From Equadaptatus sp045601305 (lineage in GTDB: Bacteria > Synergistota > Synergistia > Synergistales > Synergistaceae), in contig JAZRZG010000135.1 of the NCBI GenBank assembly GCA_045601305.1, forward strand, positions 1 through 36,557: a stretch of 36,557 bases of DNA, given 5' to 3'. Every line of letters begins with the position of its first letter. The stretch's first letter is position 1. The notes under the pieces were generated by a model. The model was not told the DNA's origin. It saw only the letters and a list, made by a program, of their open reading frames with translations, and did no database searches. This document shows positions 1 through 8,228 of the stretch, piece after piece. A program made the position numbers and the translations under genes.

Positions 1-1
1 A

Positions 2-376
2 CAGGGCGACTTCAACTTCCAGACGGAATACAAAGATACAGCAGTCGTTCTCGTAGTCAACAGAGTCCGCAAAGACGACGAAGGTCTTCTCGCGTCAGTC
101 GCTATGTATCAGAACAAGAAGGGTATCGACCTTCCTGCAGCTAAAAAACAGGGCGACATCCGCGTAGTGCTTCAGGGCCGCAACGAAAACGGCGGCTGGT
201 TCTGGCCGACAACAGCAACAATGTCAGTTGGCAAAACAGAACCCGCAACCCTCACAAGCAAAGCACAGGGCTGGCTTGAAACAATGGAAAAAGGCACGTC
301 AGTTAAAGACATGATCAACAACTGCGTAGCACTTACCGGCTCACAGAAGAAATACGACGGTTACAAAACGAAATAG
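2..376 (+). CDS. C-terminal part of an unidentified protein (5' end outside window)
   Basis: The frame is open from the first bases of the window to a TAG stop, giving 124 residues. I do not recognise the family. The visible part is soluble, with no membrane segment, and is rich in Lys, Thr and Gly. It has alternating hydrophobic strands (VVLVVNRV, IRVVLQG) and a Gly/Trp-rich stretch (NGGWFWP), which suggests a small beta domain, followed by a helical end (LETMEKGTSVKDMI). It ends about 15 bases before a strong terminator, so it is the last gene of a transcript entering from the left. The gene is probably real because the frame stays open and stops just before that terminator. No function can be assigned. 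Confidence 0.7.
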   Translation, partial: QGDFNFQTEYKDTAVVLVVNRVRKDDEGLLASVAMYQNKKGIDLPAAKKQGDIRVVLQGRNENGGWFWPTTATMSVGKTEPATLTSKAQGWLETMEKGTSVKDMINNCVALTGSQKKYDGYKTK

Positions 377-390
377 CACAAACGCCAAGT

Positions 391-424
391 AAAAGAAGCA
401 GACCGCAAGGTCTGCTTCTTTTTG
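391..424. terminator. Bidirectional intrinsic terminator
   Basis: An 11-bp stem (AGAAGCAGACC / GGTCTGCTTCT) with a GCAA loop is flanked by A-run and T-run. It ends the partial gene on the plus strand. Read on the minus strand it also has a T tract and lies about 50 bases past the hisD stop, so it can end rnhA-hisD as well. Confidence 0.9.
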
Positions 425-475
425 TGTATCGTTTGCGAGCCGCAGGAAGCGTTTTTGTCTGACGCTGCGACGAGA

Positions 476-1735
476 TTATTTCAGACGGACGCGGGCAGCG
501 TTTGCGTGTGCGGTAAGCCCTTCGTTTTCTGCCATTGTCACTGCGGCTTTGCCGATTTTTGCGACACCGTCGGGCGATATGTTTTGGAAGGTGCATATTT
601 TGAGGAAGTTGAAGACGGAAACTCCGCCTGTGTAGCGTGCGGCGCCCATTGTGGGAAGCGTGTGGTTTGTGCCGGCGTCATAATCGCCGAACACTTCCGC
701 TGAGCCTTGCCCCATGAACAGTGAGCCGAAATTGCGGAGTTTGTATTTGAGCGCCTCAGGGTCTGCTGTATCAACTTCAAGATGCTCTGGCGCGATTTCG
801 TTTGCGATTTCGCAAGCTTCGCCGAGACTTTTCGCAAGGATTATGCGGCCGTTGTTTTTCCAGGAAACGCTTGCGATGTCCGCCGTATCCAGCGTTTTGA
901 GCTGGATTTCCACTTCTTTTTCAACTGCTTTGGCAAGTGTCGCGGAGGTTGTGACAAGTATGCCTGAGGCATCGGTGTCATGCTCTGACTGCGCAAGCAG
1001 GTCTGCCGCGATAATTTTCGGGTTTGCGTTTGAGTCTGCAATTACCAGAACTTCGCTGGGGCCTGCGATAAAATCTATTCCGACCTTGCCGAAGACTTGG
1101 CGTTTTGCTTCCGTTACGTATTTATTTCCGGGACCGACTATCATTGTTACAGGTTTAATTGACTGTGTGCCGTAGGCGATTGCGGCTATTGCCTGGGCTC
1201 CGCCTGTTGCGTACACTTCATCCACGCCTGCGATTTTCAGCGCTGCGAGTGTTGCCGGATGCGGCAGGCTGCTGCCGTTCATCGGAGGAACGCAGGCGCA
1301 TATACGCGGTACGCCTGCGACTTTGGCAGGTATGGCAAGCATGAGCGCCGTAGAAAAGAGCGGATGATTTCCGCCGGGAACGTAACAGCAGACTGAGTCA
1401 ACCGGAATTACGCTGTGTCCGAGCGAGACACCTTTCATTACGTCAGTTCTGAGCGGTTTGATGCAGGAAAGTTGTTTTCTTGCGAATTTTTCAATGTTTT
1501 TCGCCGACAGTTTCATCGCCTTGAGCAATTCCGGCGGCACTGTTTTCAGCGCTTTGCCGAGTTCTTTGGCAGGGACGGGAAAAGTTTTTGCGGGAAGACC
1601 GCCGAATTTCTCGTTATAGAAGGATACTCCGGCGTCGCCTTCTTTTCTGACCTTTGAGATAATTTCGGCAACCGCGCCGTAAACGGCAGCGTCGTCTTTT
1701 TCTGTTCTCGGTATGAATTTTTTGAGCTCTTTCAT
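476..1735 (-). CDS. hisD: Histidinol dehydrogenase
   Basis: This enzyme catalyses the last two steps of histidine synthesis: NAD-dependent oxidation of L-histidinol to histidinal and then histidine, in the cytoplasm with zinc. The 419-residue length is close to the family norm of about 430. Family signatures are present in order: GGAQAIAAIAYGT, VGPGNKYV, FIAGPSEVLVIAD, the metal-binding AQSEHD, APEHLEV, the FGDYDAGTNH metal/substrate loop and the C-terminal LTAHANA histidine. The start is supported by a GAAAGGAAA ribosome site just upstream. It lies 31 bases after rnhA and is likely co-transcribed with it. It is separated from the main his operon by about 8.5 kb. Confidence 0.97.
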   Translation of the reverse strand: MKELKKFIPRTEKDDAAVYGAVAEIISKVRKEGDAGVSFYNEKFGGLPAKTFPVPAKELGKALKTVPPELLKAMKLSAKNIEKFARKQLSCIKPLRTDVMKGVSLGHSVIPVDSVCCYVPGGNHPLFSTALMLAIPAKVAGVPRICACVPPMNGSSLPHPATLAALKIAGVDEVYATGGAQAIAAIAYGTQSIKPVTMIVGPGNKYVTEAKRQVFGKVGIDFIAGPSEVLVIADSNANPKIIAADLLAQSEHDTDASGILVTTSATLAKAVEKEVEIQLKTLDTADIASVSWKNNGRIILAKSLGEACEIANEIAPEHLEVDTADPEALKYKLRNFGSLFMGQGSAEVFGDYDAGTNHTLPTMGAARYTGGVSVFNFLKICTFQNISPDGVAKIGKAAVTMAENEGLTAHANAARVRLK

Positions 1736-1766
1736 TTCGTTTTTCCTTTCAGAATAATAATCGGCA

Positions 1767-2156
1767 TTATTTATTGTCTATTGCTTCGTTGGAGAGCGCA
1801 TCGGCAAGCTTGTTTTGTTCGCGCGGCACCCAGCTGTACGTTACTTTCATTCCGTCTGCAAGCTGCCAAACCTCGGTCGCAAGGGCAAAAAGGTGCGGCT
1901 TTGTGATTTTCCACTGTCGTGTCACCTGAGAAACGACAAGTTTGCTGTCGCCGTACACGTCAAGCTGTTTTATGCCGCGTGCGCGCGCTTCGGCAAGCAG
2001 ATTTATCAGAGCGGTGTATTCCGCTTCGTTGTTTGTTTTTGTGCCGAGATAGGCTGCTTTTCTCCAGATGACTTTTCCGCTGTCATCAACGAGAAGTGAG
2101 CCTGCGCCTGCATCTCCCGGGTTTGAGCGTGAGGCGCCGTCGAAGAAACCTTTCAT
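1767..2156 (-). CDS. rnhA: Ribonuclease HI
   Basis: This nuclease cuts the RNA strand of RNA-DNA hybrids, acting in R-loop and primer removal. At 129 residues it is a minimal single-domain form. The acidic catalytic residues are visible: Asp6 (FFDGASRSNPG), Glu46 (NNEAEY), Asp70 (YGDSKLV) and Asp119 (KLADALSNEA). It lacks the basic protrusion of the E. coli enzyme and resembles the compact archaeal/plant-like branch, with VPREQNKLADA near the end. The first ATG gives a family-like N-terminus. It sits upstream of hisD on the same strand and diverges from the copper ATPase, 115 bases apart. Confidence 0.93.
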   Translation of the reverse strand: MKGFFDGASRSNPGDAGAGSLLVDDSGKVIWRKAAYLGTKTNNEAEYTALINLLAEARARGIKQLDVYGDSKLVVSQVTRQWKITKPHLFALATEVWQLADGMKVTYSWVPREQNKLADALSNEAIDNK

Positions 2157-2271
2157 GTCTTACCGCCTGTCAGCTGCGCCATTGTACGCAGCACAAAATG
2201 AATATATGAATTATACTATATACAGCGGATTTTTGGTAAAAACCGTATTGCAGAGCGGAGGCGGAACAGGC
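2157..2271. promoter_or_regulatory. Divergent intergenic region between rnhA and the copper ATPase
   Basis: This AT-rich gap holds overlapping minus-10-like elements: TATACT at 2212-2217 on the plus strand and TATAAT at 2215-2210 on the minus strand. No convincing minus-35 hexamer at standard spacing was found for either, and I see no clear CopY- or CueR-type operator. It is probably a shared divergent promoter, assigned from position rather than from strong matches. Confidence 0.4.
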
Positions 2272-4677
2272 ATGAAATTCAGCGTAACGGGAATGAACTG
2301 CGCGGCGTGCGCGCAGGCAGTGGAAAAGGCTGTCAGTCGTGTTGACGGTGTGACTTTCTGCGCCGTAAACCTGCTTACAAATTCCATGCAGACTGAGGGC
2401 GGCGACACACAGGAAATCATTGCCGCGGTTGTCAAAGCCGGATACGGCGCTTCGCTTTACGAAAAACCGCGTGAGGATTTTGCCGACGCGGTGACAAGAC
2501 AGCTGAAAAAGCGGCTTCTGATTTCTTTGTGTCTGCTTTTGCCGCTGATGTATTTCTCTATGGGACATATATTCGGCGTGTGCCACGATTTTTATCTCTC
2601 CGGCTTTGTGCAGTTTTTGCTGACTGCAGCAATTATGTACGTGAACAGAAGATTTTTCACAGGCGGTTTTGCGGCGCTCGCAAGGCGCAGCCCGAATATG
2701 GACAGTCTGGTTGCTTTGGGCGCTGCCGCGTCGTTCCTTTACTCCTGTGCCGTGCTTGGCAAAGGCGGAGGACATCTCTATTTTGAGTCTGCTGCCATGA
2801 TTTTGACGCTGATTACCGTCGGCAAAATGCTTGAGGCGCGCGCAAAGGGCAGGACAACCGACGCGCTGAAAGGGCTTTCAAAACTTGCGCCGGATTTTGC
2901 GGTCGTTGTAAGAGACGGAAAAGAACTGCGTATTCCTGCTGCTGAAATTACGGCAGGCGATGAATTTGTTGTACGCGCTGGCGAAAAGTTTCCCGCAGAC
3001 GGCATTGTTGTTTCCGGCAGCGCTTCTGTTGACGAAAGCGCGCTGACAGGTGAAAGTGTGCCTGTCGATAAATCGGAGGGGGACAGAGTATTCACCGCAA
3101 CGCTGAATTTGTCAGGCTTTGTGAGAGCAAAGGCGTTGAGCGTCGGCGAAGACACAACACTTGCCAAGATAATCCGTCTTGTGTCGGACGCGGCCTCGCA
3201 GAAGGCTCCTGTCGCTAAAATAGCGGACAGGACTGCCGCCGTGTTTGTGCCGTGCGTAATCTGCATTGCAGGTGTGACAGCACTGTGTCATCTGGCTGTC
3301 GGGCGCGATTTTGCCTTTGCGCTGTCGCGCGCTGTTTCCGTACTTGTGGTATCCTGTCCCTGCGCGCTTGGCTTGGCAACGCCTGTGGCGATTATGGCTG
3401 GCAGCGGAGCAGGCGCAAAAAACGGAATTTTGTTCAAAACTGCAGCTTCGCTTGAACAGACGGGTAAAATCACTGCTCTTGCACTTGACAAAACGGGTAC
3501 TCTCACAACCGGAAAGATGAAGGTGTCTGACATTGCCGCGTTCAGTGATGATTTTGAAGCTGTTGCGTACACGCTTGAAAGCAGAAGCAGCCACCCCGCT
3601 GCCAAAGCAGTTGCCGAAGCGCTGAAACAGCGGCAAACCGGAGAACTTTCAGCAGAAGATTATAAGGAAATTTCAGGTCACGGCGTTTCTGCCGTTATCC
3701 GCGGCAGACGGTATTTCGCCGGTAACCCGCGTTATATCGCCTCACAAAGCACAATAATGCCCGAAGAGGATAACTATATCCTCCGGCTTGAAAATGAGGG
3801 TAAAACTGTGGTTGCCGCAGCAGACAGCGAAAAGCTGCTCGGCATTGCCGCTCTGTCCGACACGCTTAAAGCTGAGGCAGAACAGGCAGTTCGGGAGCTG
3901 AAAGAACTCGGCATAAGCTGTGTGCTGCTGTCCGGAGACAACGAACGCGCGGTCAAGGCTGTGGCAGAGAGCGCCGGAATTGAGAAATTTCACGCGGCGC
4001 TGCTTCCTCAGGAGAAGGAAGCGATTGTGCGCGGCATGAGAGAAAAAGATTTTACGGCAATGGCAGGCGACGGAATTAACGACGCGCCTTCGCTCAAAGC
4101 GGCTGATATAGGAATTGCGATAGGAAAGGGTACTGACGTGGCTGTGGAATGTGCCGAAGTGGTGCTTGTGAAGGACAGTTTGCTGTCGCTTCCCGCCGCC
4201 GTTAGGCTGAGCCGCGCGGTGCTTCGCAACATAAAGCAGAACCTTTTCTGGGCGTTTTTCTACAACGCGCTCGGCATTCCTTTTGCCGCCGGCGTATTCT
4301 CGCCGCGGGGCATACAGCTGAGTCCCTCTTTCTGCGCCGCTGCGATGTCGCTTTCGAGTTTCTGCGTGGTGAGCAATGCGCTGCGTCTCAATTTTACGAA
4401 CATTTACGGCGTAAAATCGGGTATAATAGAGACGGAAAGCAAAAAGAACGAAACGGAGGAAAGTAAGATGACAAAAACGATACATGCCGAAGGAATTATG
4501 TGCCCGCACTGCGAGGCAAGAATCAAACAGGCGCTCGAACAGTTTGACGGAGTTGAAAGCGCGGTTGTTTCGCACGAAAAGGGTACAGCGGTTGTTCGGC
4601 TTTCAGAGGAAATTGAGAACGGAAAATTTGAAACCCTCATCAACGAACTGGGTTACAAGTTCGTTTCGATTGACTGA
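2272..4677 (+). CDS. copA: Copper-type P1B ATPase with N- and C-terminal heavy-metal-binding domains
   Basis: This membrane pump uses ATP to export copper-type cations. The start chosen is the ATG preceded by GGAGGCGGAACAGGC; a further in-frame 68 codons upstream lack a ribosome site. Domains in order: N-terminal HMA (GMNCAAC, Cys10 and Cys13), membrane segments from about residue 85, actuator TGES (259-262), the transport-site CPC (362-364), the phosphorylated DKTGT (Asp406), an SHP motif, and GDGINDA (599-605). After the last membrane segments a charged linker leads to a second HMA (MCPHC, Cys744 and Cys747). A C-terminal HMA is uncommon and looks like a CopZ chaperone fused to the pump. 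CPC plus Cys-X-X-Cys favours Cu(I). It overlaps the next gene by one base (TGATG). Confidence 0.93.
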   Translation: MKFSVTGMNCAACAQAVEKAVSRVDGVTFCAVNLLTNSMQTEGGDTQEIIAAVVKAGYGASLYEKPREDFADAVTRQLKKRLLISLCLLLPLMYFSMGHIFGVCHDFYLSGFVQFLLTAAIMYVNRRFFTGGFAALARRSPNMDSLVALGAAASFLYSCAVLGKGGGHLYFESAAMILTLITVGKMLEARAKGRTTDALKGLSKLAPDFAVVVRDGKELRIPAAEITAGDEFVVRAGEKFPADGIVVSGSASVDESALTGESVPVDKSEGDRVFTATLNLSGFVRAKALSVGEDTTLAKIIRLVSDAASQKAPVAKIADRTAAVFVPCVICIAGVTALCHLAVGRDFAFALSRAVSVLVVSCPCALGLATPVAIMAGSGAGAKNGILFKTAASLEQTGKITALALDKTGTLTTGKMKVSDIAAFSDDFEAVAYTLESRSSHPAAKAVAEALKQRQTGELSAEDYKEISGHGVSAVIRGRRYFAGNPRYIASQSTIMPEEDNYILRLENEGKTVVAAADSEKLLGIAALSDTLKAEAEQAVRELKELGISCVLLSGDNERAVKAVAESAGIEKFHAALLPQEKEAIVRGMREKDFTAMAGDGINDAPSLKAADIGIAIGKGTDVAVECAEVVLVKDSLLSLPAAVRLSRAVLRNIKQNLFWAFFYNALGIPFAAGVFSPRGIQLSPSFCAAAMSLSSFCVVSNALRLNFTNIYGVKSGIIETESKKNETEESKMTKTIHAEGIMCPHCEARIKQALEQFDGVESAVVSHEKGTAVVRLSEEIENGKFETLINELGYKFVSID
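4422..4427 (+). promoter_or_regulatory. Possible internal promoter (minus-10 match) before the C-terminal metal-binding domain
   Basis: A perfect TATAAT lies in the linker-coding part of the ATPase gene, about 40 bases before an internal ribosome site and ATG. No good minus-35 element is visible at 16-18 bases, so it may be chance. Confidence 0.25.
4468..4677 (+). CDS. Putative internally initiated CopZ-like copper chaperone (C-terminal domain of the ATPase)
   Basis: Inside the ATPase gene and in the same frame, a near-ideal ribosome site (GGAGGA at 4455-4460) stands 7 bases before an ATG. Translation from it would give a 69-residue free HMA protein starting MTKTIHAEG, with MCPHC at its residues 11-15. 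That is the size and layout of a stand-alone CopZ chaperone. So the gene may make both the pump with its C-terminal domain and a separate copper carrier. In E. coli, copA is known to give a free chaperone by ribosomal frameshifting, so dual output has a precedent by another route. Alternatively the site is a relic of a once separate copZ whose upstream stop was lost. The signal is seen in sequence; its use is inference. Confidence 0.45.
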   Translation: MTKTIHAEGIMCPHCEARIKQALEQFDGVESAVVSHEKGTAVVRLSEEIENGKFETLINELGYKFVSID

Positions 4678-5444
4678 TGAAGCCGTTTAAGGAAAGCGAA
4701 GTCATAACGCTTTGCGGCAGCTACGGCGACAAAGAACTGCGCATTGAAAAGGCTGTGCCGCACAAGGCGAACGGCACAAACGTCATTATGCTTCACGGTG
4801 TTTTCAGCAGCGCAAATCTCGGCAGAAGCAATAAATTCCGCGTGCTTGCCGCCGAGATGTGCAAGCGCGGTTTCACCTGCTGGCTTGCGGAGACAACGAG
4901 AAACATTCACAACCGCGACGATTACGCAGACAGACAGGAAGAATGGGTGAGACTTGCGTTTTCCGGCAAAACTTATGCGCAGGAGCTTGCCGACGTGAAA
5001 CAGGCTGTGCGCGAAGTCATACGGCGTATCAAGGGTCAGCCTTTTTGGCTGTGGGGATTTTCGCTCGGCGGAATTTCCGCCTGCTGCTGCGCGGCAGAGG
5101 AGGATATTTGTCCTGCGCGGCTGATTGTTTCCGGAAGCGGAATATTTCCGAAAAAACAGGCTGAATATATGTTCGGACTGCCGATAATGAACACCCTTAA
5201 AAATGACATCAGCATTGAGACAGTCAGTAAAATCAGTGTGGACAGCTTCATTGCGTTCCGCGGGCAGAAGGACGAAATTTTTCCGAGAAAAGCGTGCGAA
5301 AAACTATATAATGCCGTAAAAACTCCGAAGGGCAGAAAGCTGTTTTACCAGCTTGAAGGCGCAGACCATTCAATACGCTGTGTAAACGGTACTGTAAAAA
5401 ACAGTCTCATGGCGGAAATGGCTGAAATCGCGGCAAAATTTTAG
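4677..5444 (+). CDS. Alpha/beta hydrolase
   Basis: A 255-residue cytoplasmic alpha/beta-hydrolase-fold protein. An oxyanion-type LHGVFSS (39-45), nucleophile elbow GFSLGG with Ser129, acid candidate Asp199 (GQKDEIFP) and His231 (GADHS) form a plausible catalytic triad. There is no signal peptide or membrane segment. The substrate is unknown; the compact form without a large lid resembles carboxylesterases or acyl hydrolases. The start ATG overlaps the ATPase stop (TGATG), implying translational coupling. A functional link to copper is not evident, and it may simply share the transcript. Confidence 0.85.
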   Translation: MKPFKESEVITLCGSYGDKELRIEKAVPHKANGTNVIMLHGVFSSANLGRSNKFRVLAAEMCKRGFTCWLAETTRNIHNRDDYADRQEEWVRLAFSGKTYAQELADVKQAVREVIRRIKGQPFWLWGFSLGGISACCCAAEEDICPARLIVSGSGIFPKKQAEYMFGLPIMNTLKNDISIETVSKISVDSFIAFRGQKDEIFPRKACEKLYNAVKTPKGRKLFYQLEGADHSIRCVNGTVKNSLMAEMAEIAAKF

Positions 5445-5465
5445 GCGGTCTGACGGAGAGCTGTT

Positions 5466-6251
5466 ATGTTCGGGAAATATAATTTTTTGAGAAGATTGAC
5501 GGCTGTTGTTGTGCTGCTGCTGTTTTTCGTTTCGCCTGCCGCGTCAGCGCAGAAAAGTGTGAAAAGTACAGAAAAGGTTTCCCGCAGCGCCAAGACAAAA
5601 AACAAAACGGCAGCAAAGAGCGTAAAAAGCGGTAAAAACAAACATAATGTGTCAAAGAGCAAGACAAAACATAACAGCAAGACGAAGTCTGCGGGAAAGC
5701 GCGGTAAAAACAAACGCTGCAGAGGAGCGCGTTACGCAAATTCCGCAGAATCTGAAGAAACAAAGCGCGCAATAGCCGCCGAAACTCAGCGGCTTGAATT
5801 AAATCCGGATTTGTCGGGTGATGTGCCTGAACTTGCGAACGACAAACTTGTGTGGCCGCTGAAATACGGCTATATTTCCCGCGGTGTTCGCAGAGGTCAC
5901 GACGGGCTTGACATGGTGGCATGCGCCGGCGACCCTGTTTATGCCGTCGCAGACGGAGTTGTTGAACGTATCATGATTAACGGCAAAAATTACAGAGGCT
6001 ACGGCAAGACCGCGATTATCCGTCACGAAGACAAGCAGCTGTGGTCATGGTATTCACACTGTTCGGCGATTTATCTGTATGAAGGGCAGACCGTTAAGCG
6101 CGGGCAGAAAATAGCCGCGGTCGGAAGAACAGGACGCGCGACAGGCAATCATCTGCATTTTGAACTGCGCGGCGCGGGAAACAAGGTGCTGAATCCGTTG
6201 AAATATCTCCCTGTGCAGGGCGCGCTTGGCAGAAAATACGTTCCGCATTAA
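5466..6251 (+). CDS. Secreted M23-family (LytM-type) peptidoglycan endopeptidase
   Basis: The protein has an N-terminal signal peptide (basic start, hydrophobic core about residues 13-24, ASA site near 27). A strongly basic Lys/Ser/Asn linker spans roughly residues 28-85, and a C-terminal M23 domain lies at about 125-255. Zinc-site residues are present: His145 and Asp149 (GHDGLDM), and His229 and His231 of HLHFE, with SHC upstream. All ligands expected of an active lysostaphin/LytM enzyme are visible, so it probably cleaves cell-wall cross-links in the periplasm, with the basic linker able to bind polyanionic wall. GGAGAG precedes the ATG. It starts 21 bases after the hydrolase. Confidence 0.88.
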   Translation: MFGKYNFLRRLTAVVVLLLFFVSPAASAQKSVKSTEKVSRSAKTKNKTAAKSVKSGKNKHNVSKSKTKHNSKTKSAGKRGKNKRCRGARYANSAESEETKRAIAAETQRLELNPDLSGDVPELANDKLVWPLKYGYISRGVRRGHDGLDMVACAGDPVYAVADGVVERIMINGKNYRGYGKTAIIRHEDKQLWSWYSHCSAIYLYEGQTVKRGQKIAAVGRTGRATGNHLHFELRGAGNKVLNPLKYLPVQGALGRKYVPH

Positions 6252-6317
6252 ACTGAAATTCTGCAAAACGTCCGGCTTTGTGCAACAGCAATCTAAATGT
6301 TGAGAGGTCATTGAACT

Positions 6318-6968
6318 ATGTACTGGATAGTAGGCTTTCTTCTTCTTATCTATTTCGGAATTTACCATCGCTATACGCGTCACGGGGTTAAAAACATACC
6401 TGCGGGACGTCCCTGTATTTTTGCCTCAAATCATGCCAGTTATCTTGATCCGCCTTTGGTGGGACTTGCGGCGATTCCGCGCAAAATTCGTTTCGTAGCG
6501 TGGGAAAAGCTGTTTACCGTGCCGATTTTCGGCAGTTTTATACGCGCCATGGGGGCGGTGCCTGTTTCTCAGCAGAACAAGAACTCATCAGCCGCGCTGC
6601 TGCGTATGGTAATGGGCTTTCTCAAGGAAGGTCGTTCGGTGTTTATCTGCCCGGAAGGTCACAGAACGCTTGACGGCGAGCTTTCGCCTCTGGAGGGCGG
6701 TGTCGGAATAATGGCGCTGAAAACCAATACGCCTGTTGTGCCTACATGGTGCGGAGGCACTTTCGGCGCTATGGCGCCCGATATGACCTTACCGCGTCCG
6801 CACAGAGTTTACGTAGAGTTCGGCGAGCCGATTTTTATGGAAGAACTGCCGTCAGAGTTGTCCGACAAGGACAAAATACGGCTGATACTCGACAAAATTA
6901 ACGAATTTTACAGGAAGATGGACGCAAAAGACAAAGCGTCAGGATTTCTGAAAGTGCGAAAAAAATGA
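6318..6968 (+). CDS. plsC: 1-acyl-glycerol-3-phosphate acyltransferase (PlsC family)
   Basis: A 216-residue membrane-associated acyltransferase that would transfer an acyl group to lysophosphatidate in phospholipid synthesis. An N-terminal hydrophobic anchor (about residues 3-15) precedes the catalytic NHASYLD (His39, Asp44). The PEG block reads CPEGHRT rather than the usual FPEGTRS, and the VPTW block lies near 141-144. The odd PEG block means a related acyl acceptor cannot be excluded. GAGAGG lies before the ATG. It overlaps hydF by four bases (ATGA), so the two are translationally coupled. Confidence 0.85.
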   Translation: MYWIVGFLLLIYFGIYHRYTRHGVKNIPAGRPCIFASNHASYLDPPLVGLAAIPRKIRFVAWEKLFTVPIFGSFIRAMGAVPVSQQNKNSSAALLRMVMGFLKEGRSVFICPEGHRTLDGELSPLEGGVGIMALKTNTPVVPTWCGGTFGAMAPDMTLPRPHRVYVEFGEPIFMEELPSELSDKDKIRLILDKINEFYRKMDAKDKASGFLKVRKK

Positions 6969-8185
6969 GCGGGTTGAATTCTACGCCGCGCGCAAACCGT
7001 CTGCATATAGGGTTCTTCGGCAGACGGAACGCCGGAAAATCAAGCCTTGCCAATCTGATTACCGGACAGAATATCGCGCTGGTTTCAGATAAGGCAGGCA
7101 CTACCACAGATCCAGTTTACAAAAGTATGGAACTTTTGCCGCTGGGAGCTGTGGAAATTCTTGACACAGCGGGCTTTGACGATGACGGACAGCTTGGTCT
7201 GCTGCGCGTCGAAAAAACCGAAGAAATGCTTCTGAAAACAGACCTTGCGCTGCTTGTTATTGCCGCTGACCATTGCGGAGACTTGAAGTTTGAGCGCAGC
7301 TGGCGCGAAAAGTTTGCGAAGACAGATACAGCAGTTCTCGGCATACTGAACAAGGCAGATTTAATCAGCGTTTCAGAAGCCGAGAAACTTTGCGAAAAGC
7401 TTTCTGCCGAACTCGGCATTGAGTTTACGGCGGTCAGCGCGAATGACAAAAAATGCCGCGCGCGGCTGATGTCCGAAATTGTCGCGGCAGCTCCGGTTGA
7501 TTTTGAAAAGCCTGTTTTGTGCGGTGACCTGTTCAGCGAGGGAGACACGATTGTTCTTGTCGCGCCGCAGGACGAACAGGCGCCGAAAGGCAGACTTATA
7601 CTTCCGCAGGTGCAGGTTATACGCGACATTCTTGACAATCGCGGTTCTGCGTACATCTGTACGCCTGAGGAACTGCCGAACACGCTTGCGTCGCTGAAAA
7701 AACAGCCTGACCTTGTAATAACGGATTCTCAGGTGTTTGCAGAGGTTGCGCGTCAGCTTTCCGCAGAAACGCCGCTGACCTCTTTTTCGATAATTCTTGC
7801 GCGCGCAAAAGGCGAACTTTCACAGTTTGTTGCCGGCGCAAGAAAAATCGGCGAACTAAAAGAAACAGACAGGGTGCTTATAGCGGAAGCCTGCACCCAT
7901 GCGCCGATAACCGAGGATATAGGGCGGGTGAAGATACCGCGCAGACTGAGGCAGATTGCCGGAGAAGGGCTGACCGTTGATATTGCCGCGGGCGCTGATT
8001 TTCCGAAAGATTTGTCGCCCTACGCGCTTGTAATTCACTGCGGCGGCTGTATGTTTACGCGAAAACAGCTTATGTCGCGGCTCATAGAAGCGGCTGAACA
8101 GAACGTGCCTATTACAAATTACGGTGTTGCTCTTGCCTGTATGAACGGAATTTTGGACAGAGCAGTGTCGGTTTTTGAAAAATAG
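6965..8185 (+). CDS. hydF: [FeFe]-hydrogenase H-cluster maturation GTPase HydF
   Basis: HydF is the scaffold and carrier on which the 2Fe subcluster made by HydE and HydG is held before delivery to the hydrogenase. At 406 residues it matches the family. An N-terminal Era-like GTPase domain has the P-loop GRRNAGKS (19-26), a switch threonine (AGTTTDP), DTAG and NKAD. The C-terminal cluster-binding set is complete: Cys310 (ACTHAP), then His358-Cys359 and Cys362 (HCGGC). Its presence indicates hydrogen metabolism in an anaerobe. hydE, hydG and the hydrogenase are not in the window. It overlaps the acyltransferase by four bases. Confidence 0.95.
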   Translation: MSGLNSTPRANRLHIGFFGRRNAGKSSLANLITGQNIALVSDKAGTTTDPVYKSMELLPLGAVEILDTAGFDDDGQLGLLRVEKTEEMLLKTDLALLVIAADHCGDLKFERSWREKFAKTDTAVLGILNKADLISVSEAEKLCEKLSAELGIEFTAVSANDKKCRARLMSEIVAAAPVDFEKPVLCGDLFSEGDTIVLVAPQDEQAPKGRLILPQVQVIRDILDNRGSAYICTPEELPNTLASLKKQPDLVITDSQVFAEVARQLSAETPLTSFSIILARAKGELSQFVAGARKIGELKETDRVLIAEACTHAPITEDIGRVKIPRRLRQIAGEGLTVDIAAGADFPKDLSPYALVIHCGGCMFTRKQLMSRLIEAAEQNVPITNYGVALACMNGILDRAVSVFEK

Positions 8186-8228
8186 GCTATAATTATGTCA
8201 GAACATGATAAACAGGAGTTGAAATTCT

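Noticed and set aside
2068..2271. Longer N-terminus for the copper ATPase
   Set aside because: The added residues cross the divergent promoter region and antisense rnhA, and the downstream ATG has the ribosome site and family start.
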